DNA of 64,000 nt, taken from NCBI GenBank assembly GCA_963976695.1, contig CAXBMB010000001.1, positions 1 to 64,000 of the forward strand, written 5' to 3'. The notes under the pieces are model-generated. The model was given only the letters and a program-made list of their open reading frames with translations, was not told the DNA's origin and made no database searches. Positions 42,954-51,180 of this stretch are shown here, in pieces (positions within the stretch are counted from its first letter, which is position 1; each line of letters starts with the position of its first letter). This DNA comes from CAXBMB01 sp963976695 (GTDB taxonomy: Bacteria > Pseudomonadota > Alphaproteobacteria > Kiloniellales > DSM-21159). A program made the translations under genes and the position numbers.

Positions 42954-44573
42954 TCAGGCGTCGTCGAACAGCGACTGGTTGATTTCAATCAGGCAGGGCC
43001 CGCCGCTGGCCAGCGCCGCGGCGATTTCCAGCGCCAGGGCCTCGCTTGAATGCGGGCGGAAGGTGGAAAAGCCATAGGCTCGCGCCAGGCCGGTAAAGTC
43101 CGGGTTCTTCTGCGTCACGGCGTTTGGACTGATTTGCTTGGACACCATGTCGTCGCGGATCTCTCCCAAGGCGTTGTTGTTCCACAGCAGAACAATGACC
43201 GGCAGGTTCAACTCGGCGGCCACGCCCAATTCATTCAGGCTGTACTGAAAGCCATAGTCTCCGGCCAGGGCCACCACCGGCTGACCCGGCTTGGCCAGGG
43301 CCGCGCCGATGGCCGCCGGCAGGGCGTAGCCCAGGGTGCCGAAGCCCACCGGGTGCAGCCAACAGCGCGGATGGGACAGCGGCAGGCTTTCATTGGCGGC
43401 ATAGGCCAACTGGGTCATGTCGCTGGCGATCACCGTTGCCTCGGGCAGCGCGCTGCGAAGAATGTCGAGCACCCGCTTGTGGAGGTGGCGCAGCGGCGGA
43501 TGGCTTGCCGCGATCCGCTGGCGGAGGCGGGCGACCTCGCCGGGGGTGTCGGCGCGCGGCTGGAGGTTCCGCGACCGCAGCGCCGCAAGCAGCGCCGAAA
43601 GGGTTTCCTTGGCGTCGCCGAGCAGCGGCAGGCTGGCGCCGTGACGATCCACCAGCTTGTTGGCGTCCAGATCGATCCGGATCAACGCCCCGGCAGGCAG
43701 GTCGGCCAGCTTGTCACGCCACAGATCGGTTTCGGAAAGTTCCGTTCCCACCGCCAGCACGGCGTCGCATTTGCTCAGATAGTCGGCAACGGCGGGCTGG
43801 GCCAGATGGGTCCCTAGGGACAGGGGGTGGCCGTCGGGAATCGCGCCCTTGGCGGCGATGGTGGTGACCAGGGCGGCGCCGAGCAGCTCGGCCAGGCTTT
43901 GCGCCGTCGCCCCGGCCTCGAGACCGCCGCCGCCAAGCAACAGCAGCGGGCGGCGGGCTCGGGTCAGGCGGTGCGCCGCCAGTTCGAGCGCCTGCCGATC
44001 CACCAGCGGCGGCTGGGGCAAATTGCGCGCGCGCCAGTCGCCGCTGGCCGGCTGCGCCAAGACATCAATCGGAATTTCAATGTAGGCCGGTCGCGGGCGA
44101 TCGGACCGGAAGAGCGCGAAGGCGCGGGCCAGCAGGTCGAGCAGGCCCTCGGACGAGGTGGCCTGCGCCGCGAACGCCGTTACGCTGGCCGCCGCCGCGC
44201 GCTGGTCGCGCATCTGGTGAAGCCGGCCCCGATCCTGCTGCTGGTCCGGCAGCTCCAGGCAGCTGGCAATGACCAGCATGGGGATGGAGTCAGAATAGGC
44301 CTGACCCATCGGGGTCAGGATGTTGGTCACGCCCGGACCGGTGATGGTGAAGCAGGCGGCCGGCTTGCCGCTGGCGCGGGCATAGCCGTCGGCCATGAAA
44401 CCGGCGCCCTGTTCGTGGCGCGGCAGCACGTGGGTGAGCGGCGAGTCGGGCAGCCCCCGATAGAGCTCCACATTGTGCACGCCGGGAATCCCGAAGACCA
44501 TTTCGATGCCGTAGTCCGCCAGCAGATTGGGCAGCATCTGGCCAACGGATACTTGATTTTGCTGAACCGTCAT
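42954..44573 (-). CDS. ThDP-dependent decarboxylase, AruI-like (5-guanidino-2-oxopentanoate decarboxylase family)
   Basis: A 539-residue acetolactate-synthase-fold enzyme. The N-terminus VGQMLPNLLADYGIEMVFGIPGVHNVELYRGLPDSPLTHVLPRHEQGAGFMADGYARASG closely recalls AruI; the ThDP activating Glu54 is in PRHEQGAGF. The PP domain has the ThDP/Mg motif GDYGFQYSLNELGVAAELNLPVIVLLWNNN. AruI decarboxylates 2-ketoarginine in the arginine transaminase route, but no aruH aminotransferase lies nearby, so another 2-oxoacid is possible. The ATG at 44573 follows GAGGG at short spacing. Confidence 0.83.
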   Translation of the reverse strand: MTVQQNQVSVGQMLPNLLADYGIEMVFGIPGVHNVELYRGLPDSPLTHVLPRHEQGAGFMADGYARASGKPAACFTITGPGVTNILTPMGQAYSDSIPMLVIASCLELPDQQQDRGRLHQMRDQRAAAASVTAFAAQATSSEGLLDLLARAFALFRSDRPRPAYIEIPIDVLAQPASGDWRARNLPQPPLVDRQALELAAHRLTRARRPLLLLGGGGLEAGATAQSLAELLGAALVTTIAAKGAIPDGHPLSLGTHLAQPAVADYLSKCDAVLAVGTELSETDLWRDKLADLPAGALIRIDLDANKLVDRHGASLPLLGDAKETLSALLAALRSRNLQPRADTPGEVARLRQRIAASHPPLRHLHKRVLDILRSALPEATVIASDMTQLAYAANESLPLSHPRCWLHPVGFGTLGYALPAAIGAALAKPGQPVVALAGDYGFQYSLNELGVAAELNLPVIVLLWNNNALGEIRDDMVSKQISPNAVTQKNPDFTGLARAYGFSTFRPHSSEALALEIAAALASGGPCLIEINQSLFDDA

Positions 44574-44773
44574 GTCGCCCTCTACAAAAATTGAAAGTCA
44601 GTCCTGTTGCCGCACCGCGAAAGGCCGCATCGGAAAGGATCCGGCGCGGCGAAGTTCCCAAGCTATAGCAAGGCGCAGCGGCGCGGCTTGCCTTTTCTGG
44701 CCAGGCGCTTGATCAATCCGGTTCGATCCTCTCGGCCGCTGCCTGATCGAACCGGCCGGCGCGGCCGCCCGAC

Positions 44774-45826
44774 TCACCGCCTCGGCAGCAGCACGGTGTA
44801 GTCCAGGTCCAACACCACGGCCGGGTCCGCCTTGCCGCTATCGTCGCGGTCGGGAAAGGCGGCGCAGGGCCGATCCTTGGTGGCCAGGGTTCGCAGCCGC
44901 AGCGCCGCCATATCCGAGCGACCCGGCAAGGCGATCTTTTCCAACACCTCGGACCAGGCGAACAGCGTGTGCCCGGCAAAGGTCGGGTTGACGTGCCGTC
45001 CGGCGTTGATGGCGATGACCCGGACCGCGTTGCCCAGGCCGTTGAACGACAGCGCCCGCGCCAGCGAAATGACGTGTCCGCCGTAGACGATCCGCCGGCC
45101 GAAGCGGTTGTCGTTGGCCGACAGTTGATCGAAGTGAACCCGAGCGGTGTTTTGATACAGCCGGGTGGCCATCTGGTGCTCTGCTTCCTCCAGGGTCATG
45201 GCGTCCAGATGATCAATCCGCTCGCCGGCCTGGTAGTCATCCCACAGGTGCGGACTGCCCGACAGCTTGCAGTTCCAGTCGGCCAAGCTCAGCGTGTCGG
45301 GCAACCAGAGTTGATCGGCCGCGACCGCGGTCGGCAGATCGGGAACCTGGGGTTTGGGGGCGGGGCTGTTGCCGTCGCGTTTGTTGACCATCACCCAGCG
45401 GACAAAGTCGAGCACCACCTGGTCGCGCTGGTTGCGGCCCACCGACCGGACATAGACCACGCCGGTCTTGCCGTTGGAGTTTTCCTTCAGGCCGATCACC
45501 CGGCTGCTGGCGGCCAGCGTATCGCCGGGATAAACCGGTTGGCCGAAACGACAGTCGGCGTAGCCCAGGTTGGCGACCGCGTTCAGCGAGATATCCGGCA
45601 CGGTTTTGCCAAACACGATGTGAAAAGTCAGCAGGTCGTCCAGCGGCGCTTGCGGCAGGCCGGCGGCGCGGGCCAGTTCATCGGAGGCCTGCAGGGCAAA
45701 GCGGGATCCGGTCAGGGCCATGTAAAGCGCCTGGTCGCCTTGGGTGACGGTGCGGGGCGTGGCGTGGATCAGCTCCTGCCCCAGGAAAAAGTCTTCGAAG
45801 AAATGGCCGGGGTTGGTTTTGCTCAC
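44774..45826 (-). CDS. mch: mesaconyl-CoA hydratase (MaoC-like) of the ethylmalonyl-CoA pathway
   Basis: A 350-residue double hot-dog MaoC protein. It begins SKTNPGHFFEDFFLGQELIHATPRTVTQGDQALYMALTGSRFALQASDELARAAGLP, a hallmark of Mch. Catalytic features occur in HIVFGKTVPDISLNAVANLGYADCRFGQPVYPGDTLAA and in NRFGRRIVYGGHVISLARAL. It hydrates mesaconyl-C1-CoA to beta-methylmalyl-CoA. Start is GTG at 45826 with AGGAAA upstream. It is followed 51 bases upstream on the same strand by the CitE-like lyase, the next pathway enzyme type. Confidence 0.9.
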   Translation of the reverse strand: MSKTNPGHFFEDFFLGQELIHATPRTVTQGDQALYMALTGSRFALQASDELARAAGLPQAPLDDLLTFHIVFGKTVPDISLNAVANLGYADCRFGQPVYPGDTLAASSRVIGLKENSNGKTGVVYVRSVGRNQRDQVVLDFVRWVMVNKRDGNSPAPKPQVPDLPTAVAADQLWLPDTLSLADWNCKLSGSPHLWDDYQAGERIDHLDAMTLEEAEHQMATRLYQNTARVHFDQLSANDNRFGRRIVYGGHVISLARALSFNGLGNAVRVIAINAGRHVNPTFAGHTLFAWSEVLEKIALPGRSDMAALRLRTLATKDRPCAAFPDRDDSGKADPAVVLDLDYTVLLPRR

Positions 45827-45877
45827 GGTGGGAATTTTCCTGAAAGTGGAGGGCCGGCGGCCCGGACGCCAGCCGGG

Positions 45878-46777
45878 TCAGGGGGCGACGTGGTCCGCCG
45901 CTGCGGTTTCCTGCTGCTTTATCGCTTCGGCCAGGGCAACGCTGCGCTGGGCGGCCGCCACGTGCAGGTTTTCCACCAGCTTGCCGTCCAGCAGCACCAC
46001 GCCCTTGCCCGCGGCCTCGGCGGCCTGATAGGCGGCGATGATCCGGTGGGCCTGCGCGATATCGCCCTCGGAGGGGGCAAAGACCTCATTGGCGACGGCC
46101 AGGGTCTTGGGATGGATCAGGGTCTTGCCGTCAAATCCCAGATCCCTGCCCTGTTGGCATTGGGCGCGGAGGCCGGCGGCGTCGGACAGATCCAGATGAA
46201 CGCCGTCCAGCGCCGTCAGACCATGGGCCCGCGCGGCAAGCAGGCACAGGCTCAAGGCGGTCAGCACCGGCAGACGATCCGCGGTGTGGGCCGCGCCCAG
46301 GTCCTTGACCAGATCGGAGGTCCCCATCACCAGGCAGGCCAGGCGTGGGCTGGCCCCGGCGATCGCGTCGGCGCGCAAAATACCCAGCGGGGTTTCCATC
46401 ATGCACCAGATGGCCATGTCGTTGGGGGCGCCGGCGGCCACCATCAGCGCGTCGACGGCCTGCACCATGGCTGCCGATTCCACCTTGGGAATCAGCAGGG
46501 CCTGGGCGCCGCTTTGCGCCAGCGCCTCAATGTCGGCCTTGCCCCAGGGGCTGTCCAGCCCGTTCACTCGGACAATCAGCTCGCGGGCTCCGTAGCCGCC
46601 GGCCGCCAACGCGGCCCGGATGTTGTCCCGGGCCTGGACTTTGCTGTCGGGTGTGACCGCGTCCTCCAGATCAAGAATAAGCGCGTCGGCCGGCAGGGTG
46701 CGGCCCTTGTCCAGGGCGCGGCTGTTGGAGCCGGGCATATAGAGCACACTGCGGCGGGGACGAATGGATTGGCTCAT
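45878..46777 (-). CDS. HpcH/HpaI (CitE-like) CoA-ester lyase or thioesterase
   Basis: A 299-residue CitE-family TIM barrel. It begins RPRRSVLYMPGSNSRALDKGRTLPADALILDLEDAVTPDSKVQARDNI, and has the barrel motifs VRVNGLDSPWG, LLIPKVESAA, MMETPLGIL and GFDGKTLIHP. Given the adjacent mesaconyl-CoA hydratase, it is either a (3S)-malyl-CoA/beta-methylmalyl-CoA lyase or the Mcl2-type malyl-CoA thioesterase; the RSxLYMPGSN start and length near 300 lean to the latter. Start ATG at 46777 follows AGGAAG; open sequence upstream is not homologous. Confidence 0.85.
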   Translation of the reverse strand: MSQSIRPRRSVLYMPGSNSRALDKGRTLPADALILDLEDAVTPDSKVQARDNIRAALAAGGYGARELIVRVNGLDSPWGKADIEALAQSGAQALLIPKVESAAMVQAVDALMVAAGAPNDMAIWCMMETPLGILRADAIAGASPRLACLVMGTSDLVKDLGAAHTADRLPVLTALSLCLLAARAHGLTALDGVHLDLSDAAGLRAQCQQGRDLGFDGKTLIHPKTLAVANEVFAPSEGDIAQAHRIIAAYQAAEAAGKGVVLLDGKLVENLHVAAAQRSVALAEAIKQQETAAADHVAP

Positions 46778-47086
46778 GGTGCGACAGCTTCCTCTCGTTT
46801 GGCTGGTGGATCTGGCGTTGACCCGGACGCTCATCGCGCGGCGCCGGTTTCTGTTGCGGCGCACAATATAAAGGAACCGCGAAAGGAAAAACCAGTATCT
46901 TTTGATCTTGAGCAATAATCTTAGGGCGTGCGCCCGGTCGACGGGCCCGCCCTGTCGCCCGGCTCCGCCGATCTGGCGGGACGGGCGGGCGGAAATTATC
47001 GGCTGGGGCGTTAATTTTCTGCCGTGACCGGCGCGCCGGCGCTACAAGACAAGCTGGCCGGCCGAAAGATTTTTTTGGGGACAGCA
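46778..47086. other. 309-base divergent promoter region of the lyase and PdxY-type genes
   Basis: Between divergent genes. An AT-rich patch at about 46862-46920 includes TATATT on the minus strand, which could serve the lyase. In the plus-strand leader of the kinase gene GCCCGCCC (46945-46952) pairs perfectly with GGGCGGGC (46983-46990). No operator was recognised. Confidence 0.45.
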
Positions 47087-47944
47087 ATGAATATTCTCAC
47101 CATCCAGTCACATGTCGCCTATGGCTATGTAGGCAACCGACCGGCGGTTTTTGCGCTGCAGCGGTTGGGTTTTGACGTCTGGGCCGTCAACACGGTTCAG
47201 TTCTCCAATCACCTGGGTTACGACCGCTGGGCGGGTGATGTCTTCCAGCCCGACCATGTGGCGCGGGTGACAGCGGCCACGTTGGACCGGGGCGGTCCCG
47301 GGCGCTGTGACGCGGTGCTAAGCGGCTTCCTCGGCGATCACCGGGTTGGCGAGACGGTTCTGGCGGCTGTGGCGCGGGTGCGCCAGGCCAATCCCGGCAT
47401 GTTGTATCTCTGCGATCCGGTGATCGGCGACCGCGCCGAAGGGCGTTATGTGTCCGACAGCGTTGCTGACTTCTTGATGACCAAGGCGCTGCCGCTTGCC
47501 GATATCGTCACCCCCAACCTGTTTGAGTTGGAGGCGATGACGGGGGCGGAGATCCACAGTCTGGACCAGGCCCTGGCGGCGGTAACCGGCCTTTTGGCCC
47601 AGGGGCCGCAAGTGGTTCTGCTGTCCTCCCTGATCCACCACGCAAGCCGGGAAGGCACCATTGAAATGCTGGTGGCGACGAGGGAAGGCGTCTGGCGCGT
47701 GGTTACCCCCCGGCTGCGGACCGACCCGCAGTTGAAGGGCACCGGCGACCTGCTGTCGGCGCTCTTTCTGGCCAACTACCTGAAGAACCGGCAGCCTGCG
47801 GAGGCCTTAAGCCGCACCGCGGCGTCGCTGTTCGAGGTGATCGCCGCCACCCAAACGGCCGCCGCCCAGGAACTGCAGATCATCGCCGCCCAAGACCGGA
47901 TGGCGGCTCCTGAAATCAACTTCGAGGTGACGCGGATCGCGTGA
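47087..47944 (+). CDS. pdxY: pyridoxal kinase PdxY
   Basis: Phosphorylates pyridoxal in the B6 salvage path. The 285-residue ribokinase-fold protein begins MNILTIQSHVAYGYVGNRPAVFALQRLGFDVWAVNTVQFSNHLGY, typical of PdxY/PdxK, and has LCDPVIGD, the ADITPN-like ADIVTPNLFELEAMTG, and the anion hole LKGTGDLLSALFLANYL with catalytic Asp. The ATG at 47087 has GGGGA six bases upstream. It is convergent with the TPR protein gene. Confidence 0.95.
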   Translation: MNILTIQSHVAYGYVGNRPAVFALQRLGFDVWAVNTVQFSNHLGYDRWAGDVFQPDHVARVTAATLDRGGPGRCDAVLSGFLGDHRVGETVLAAVARVRQANPGMLYLCDPVIGDRAEGRYVSDSVADFLMTKALPLADIVTPNLFELEAMTGAEIHSLDQALAAVTGLLAQGPQVVLLSSLIHHASREGTIEMLVATREGVWRVVTPRLRTDPQLKGTGDLLSALFLANYLKNRQPAEALSRTAASLFEVIAATQTAAAQELQIIAAQDRMAAPEINFEVTRIA

Positions 47945-47998
47945 TCGGCGGGTCGGTCAAACCCGTCGGCCCCGTTGCTGGTGTCGGCGCGGCGACCG

Positions 47999-49510
47999 TC
48001 AGCTTTCTTCCGGCTGTCGGCGGCTGTCGTCCAGCGCTTTTTCCATCGCCGCGAAGGTCGCGTCCCAGCCCAACTGGGGATCCTTGTCGAACAGCCGGGT
48101 TCGCGGATACCAAAGCGATGCCGGCGGCTCGCCCGGGCCACGGTGCCGCCACCGCCAGTCGCCACGCCGCGACAGCGCCACCCAGCAAGGCACGCCCAGC
48201 GCCCCGGCCAGATGAGCCAGCGGCCCATCCACCGTGATCACCAGGTCGAGCTGCCGCACCACCGCGGCCATGTCCGCCCAGGTTTGAATTTGGGGGGAGA
48301 GATCGCGCGCCAGCGCCAGACCGCCGGCATCGAGCAGGTCAACCGCCCGCTCCCCCTTTTGCAAGGCGTAGACGGTGATGTCCGGCCGCGCGGTCAGGGC
48401 CAGAAACGCCGCGAAAGGCGGCCGGCGGATATGGTTGGGCGGGCCGTTTTCCTGGTGTGCCCAATTGATCCCCACCTTCATCGGCGCGCGCTCCGAGCAG
48501 GCAAGGGTCAAGCGGCTGGCGCTGGGGGCCGACAGATAGGCCGGAGGTCCGGAAAGATCTTCCCAGCGGCAGCGGCTTTTCAGCAGCAGCGAGCCCAGGG
48601 GCAGGCGGTAATCGACAGCCGGGAGTTTTTGGCCGCGTTGGATCACCTTGTGCGGCCCGGGCTGGTGGGCCGCCAGCGGGTACAGCTCGGGCGAGATTTC
48701 CAGCGTCACCTTGTCAGCCGCCGCCAGGGCCCAGGGCAGAAAGCGAAGAAAACTGAGGCTGTCGGCCAGCGAGCCGTCGGCGTAAATCAACAGATGCCGG
48801 TCCGCCAGCGGCTCACCGTCCCAGTCGGGGATTTTTGCCAGATCGGGTCGGGGGCGCGACAGCGCCCGGCGGGCTTCATAGGCCCGCGCGCCGCGCTGCA
48901 AGTCTCCCTGCATCATCAAGGCCAACCCCAGGTCGGTGCGCAGCCCGGCCGGATTGGCGGCGCCGGCCAGCGCCTTTTCGAAGGCGGTGACCGCCAGGTC
49001 GTATTGGGCCAGGTCGGTCAGCACGCGGCCGAGATTGTGAAGAATTTCCCCGTCCGCTTGCCGCAAATTGGCCGCCTCCTGGTGACACCGCAGCGCCCCT
49101 TCCAGATCTTCGCGCCCGTGCAACAAATTGCCCAGATTGCTGTGCAGTCCGGCATTGGTCGGGTCCAAGCTCAGCGCGCGGCGAAAGCAAACCTCGGCGG
49201 CGGCGGGCTTGTCCCGGGCGCGCAGCAGCACCCCGAGGTTGTTGAGCGCCTGGACATGGTGCGGATCGCGCTGCAGGGTTTTGCCGTACAACCGTTCCGC
49301 GTCATCCAGTCGCCCGCCGCGATGCGCTTCCACGGCGCGCACGAACGCGTGGTTGGCCTGGCTGTCAGGCGCGCCATCCGCGCCGGCCGACGTGAACAGA
49401 TCGCTCAGCCCGGGTTGGTCACGCGCCGGGTTGGTCAACCCGGGCGTCGCGGCGTCGGTCGGTTCGGCGGCGGTTCCGGTTTGCGCCGGCGGATGTTTCT
49501 TGCCTGTCAT
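47999..49510 (-). CDS. TPR protein with C-terminal GT9/SPINDLY-like domain
   Basis: A 503-residue protein. Residues about 50-210 are TPR repeats (AHRGGRLDDAERLYGKTLQRDPHHVQALNNLGVLL, and similar units). The C-terminal part reads like heptosyltransferase-type GT-B: LLIYADGSLADSLSFLRFLPWALAA, KVGINWAHQENGPPNHIRRPP, TVYALQKGE and DLVITVDGPLAHLAGALGVPCWVALSRRGDWRW. TPR-GT proteins of this type glycosylate proteins or build glycans, but the acceptor is unknown. The ATG at 49510 overlaps the end of a short upstream frame (ATGA, 49507-49510). Confidence 0.85.
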   Translation of the reverse strand: MTGKKHPPAQTGTAAEPTDAATPGLTNPARDQPGLSDLFTSAGADGAPDSQANHAFVRAVEAHRGGRLDDAERLYGKTLQRDPHHVQALNNLGVLLRARDKPAAAEVCFRRALSLDPTNAGLHSNLGNLLHGREDLEGALRCHQEAANLRQADGEILHNLGRVLTDLAQYDLAVTAFEKALAGAANPAGLRTDLGLALMMQGDLQRGARAYEARRALSRPRPDLAKIPDWDGEPLADRHLLIYADGSLADSLSFLRFLPWALAAADKVTLEISPELYPLAAHQPGPHKVIQRGQKLPAVDYRLPLGSLLLKSRCRWEDLSGPPAYLSAPSASRLTLACSERAPMKVGINWAHQENGPPNHIRRPPFAAFLALTARPDITVYALQKGERAVDLLDAGGLALARDLSPQIQTWADMAAVVRQLDLVITVDGPLAHLAGALGVPCWVALSRRGDWRWRHRGPGEPPASLWYPRTRLFDKDPQLGWDATFAAMEKALDDSRRQPEES

Positions 49511-49740
49511 GTGACGCTGCCTCTTGTCCTCCCGATTAGCGGGTGGTGCAGGGCGGGGTCGAAGCGCCCCGCGCTGCTGTCCACGTCGATTGCCTGAACC
49601 CCGTGCCCGCTAAGCGGTTGCCTTGGCAGCAGGCTAAGCAGCTCCCCCGGGCAGCACAAGAACAGAAGGCGGTGAAATCCGGTGAGCGCGGCGGCCCGGT
49701 CCTCGCCGGGCCGGGGACCGCCTGAACTTTTACGTGGCGC
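49507..49740 (-). CDS. possible small or frame-shifted CDS coupled to the TPR gene
   Basis: A coding-like stretch ALTGFHRLLFLCCPGELLSLLPRQPLSGHGVQAIDVDSSAG ends in a stop that overlaps the TPR start as ATGA, the usual sign of coupled genes. No good start is in frame nearby: a TTG far upstream (49914) gives an implausible N-terminus. A TTG near 49740 in another frame reads MRHVKVQAVPGPAR and could join it by a frameshift in the GC-rich run around 49700. Might be a remnant or a short gene. Confidence 0.3.
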   Translation of the reverse strand, partial: APRKSSGGPRPGEDRAAALTGFHRLLFLCCPGELLSLLPRQPLSGHGVQAIDVDSSAGRFDPALHHPLIGRTRGSVT

Positions 49741-49969
49741 AATCGGAAAGCGGCTGCGTCGCCGGATCGTGGCAGGCAAATCGGAATTTTCGGTAAAATT
49801 GCCTTTCGGCGGAAACCGGAATGTCCCTATAGTTGGCGTTCGGTCGGGATCTTTCCGGCCGCGCCGCCGTGGGCGCCGAAGGGTAAAAAAAGTAAAAGAT
49901 TCCCTGATTATCAAATCTTTACGGTTCGGGAACGGTCCCCTGGAGTTGAACAGGCGTTAGGAATTGGCT
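49741..49969. other. intergenic leader of the small membrane protein gene
   Basis: AT-richer than its surroundings. It contains CCCTATAGTTGG, a possible -10, and an inverted repeat at 49892-49922 in which GTAAAAGATT pairs AATCTTTAC with one bulge, about 48 bases before the GTG start. Confidence 0.4.
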
Positions 49970-50452
49970 GTGGCTAAAGACAAGCAGAAAACCATCCCAC
50001 CGTCGGTGTTTCGAGGCCAGGCGCAGCGCGCCGCAGAGCATGCCGCCGGGGATGCTTTCCTGGCCAAGCATTTTCAGTTTATTTCACCTGAAATGGCCAG
50101 CAGCTTTACCCCGGAGCAGCGCGTGGCCCTTCGCCACATGTTTATGAGCCGGGAGGAGGGAAAGCATTTGATCGATTCCCGGCACTCCTTCCCGCTGGGA
50201 CGCCGCCGCTACTATTACGTTTTCCTCTTTGGCCGGGACAAGCGACCGATTGAGCGGCTGCGCCGGGAAGGCATGCTGTCGCGCGGGATGACCCTGATTG
50301 TCTACCTGATCGGTCTGTTGCTGCTTATGCTGCCGGTGTTCGGCATTCTTTATCTTTTCAAAAGCGCCTTGGGGGTCGACCTGTTCCCCAACGCCGGCGG
50401 GCACGAGGCCGGCCGCGGATTCCTCGAACAGATTTTTTCTATTTTTGGATAA
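49970..50452 (+). CDS. small single-span membrane protein of unknown function
   Basis: A 160-residue protein. A cytoplasmic part contains FTPEQRVALRHMFMSREEGKHLIDSRHSFPLGRRRYYYVFLFGRDKRPIERLRREG, a conserved-looking motif with the pattern ID-R-S-P-RYYY..FGR-R that recurs in other alphaproteobacterial small membrane proteins. One helix follows (about residues 107-130, MTLIVYLIGLLLLMLPVFGILYLF). The GTG at 49970 has AGGA about 8 bases upstream; a TTG at 49964 does not. It faces the Tat-type small protein, 31 bases away and convergent. Function unknown; it may serve the polysaccharide cluster that follows. Confidence 0.7.
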   Translation: MAKDKQKTIPPSVFRGQAQRAAEHAAGDAFLAKHFQFISPEMASSFTPEQRVALRHMFMSREEGKHLIDSRHSFPLGRRRYYYVFLFGRDKRPIERLRREGMLSRGMTLIVYLIGLLLLMLPVFGILYLFKSALGVDLFPNAGGHEAGRGFLEQIFSIFG

Positions 50453-50483
50453 GACCGTTCGGCGCTTTCCAAGCAATCACAGG

Positions 50484-50819
50484 CTAGCCGTCCCCGGAAG
50501 CGCCGCTCTGGCCGGAGAAACCGCCCGCACCGGGCGGGCCGCCGCCTGGCGGACTGCTGCCACCGGGTGGGCCGCCGCCGGGATCGCCGCTGTCGGGTGG
50601 ACAGTAATTCGGCCGGGGCAATCCCGAGCCCGGCGGTGGACAAGGCGAGGGCAGGACCTGGGCGTTTGCGCTGCGATCGATGCGCACCAGCGTCGGGACG
50701 CTGTAGGCGACCAGCGCCGTCAGCCCCAATTTGGCCAAAGCCTTGCGGCGGGAATCTTGCGCATCCTCGCGGACTGGGCGCGATTCCGACCTGCCGGTCT
50801 GGTTCAGCTTTTGATCCAT
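50484..50819 (-). CDS. small exported Pro/Gly-rich protein with Tat-like signal
   Basis: A 111-residue protein. The signal reads SRRKALAKLGLTALVAYSVPTLVRIDRSANAQ, with twin arginines at 24-25, a moderate hydrophobic core and an ANA cleavage site, typical of short twin-arginine-exported proteins that occur near exopolysaccharide loci. The mature part is almost only Pro, Gly, Ser and a few Cys (CPPPGSGLPRPNYCPPDSG...). AGGAGG lies just upstream of the ATG at 50819. No catalytic motif is seen; it could be a surface or secreted structural protein. Confidence 0.7.
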   Translation of the reverse strand: MDQKLNQTGRSESRPVREDAQDSRRKALAKLGLTALVAYSVPTLVRIDRSANAQVLPSPCPPPGSGLPRPNYCPPDSGDPGGGPPGGSSPPGGGPPGAGGFSGQSGASGDG

Positions 50820-51180
50820 CAGCTGCGTGCCTCCTTCCGGCCAAGCAAAAGAGTGGCGGTCTTGCCCTTATTTCCTGGCCTGCGATCAACTTGGAAAGCA
50901 GCGCTTGGCGCGCCGCCCGCTGTCGTTCCTGTCGCCCTGCACCCTCTAATAGGATGATAAGAGACGGATTCACAGTTTAAAAGAAATTACGTGGTAATTC
51001 CGGTTAAAGCGATCCGACTCAAAGCTTTCCATAAGTGGCGTCGATGGCGCTGTTTGTCTAGCTTTTAATAGCAATTCCGGGTCTTTACGGCAGAATTTTG
51101 TTTGTCTGCCTGCGGTAAAAAGACGCGCGATGACGCCATCTGCGTCGTGGTCGATTCGGAGGGCCGGGAGATCTAATTGC
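50820..51180. other. 361-base gap with repeat copy E
   Basis: No gene. 50893-50910 holds GAAAGCAGCGCTTGGCGC, identical to 27626-27643. 50945-51020 is the fullest copy of the dispersed repeat. At 51086-51119 a hairpin (GGCAGA/TCTGCC on the minus strand, with TTTAC flanks) lies 3' of the glycosyltransferase gene and might end its transcript. Confidence 0.5.
50945..51020. repeat. dispersed palindromic repeat, copy E, with linked AATAGG motif
   Basis: TCTAATAGGATGATAAGAGA, then GTTTAAAAGAAATTAC and GTGGTAATTCCGGTTAAAG, then CGATCCGACTC. The motif matches 20651-20670 (minus) at all but two or three bases, with the palindrome and GATCCGAC following in the same order. The core arms are AATTAC/GTAATT. 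Confidence 0.8.

Noticed and set aside
44969..46918. 649-codon plus-strand frame
   Set aside because: Covers the antisense of two strongly identified CoA-pathway genes.
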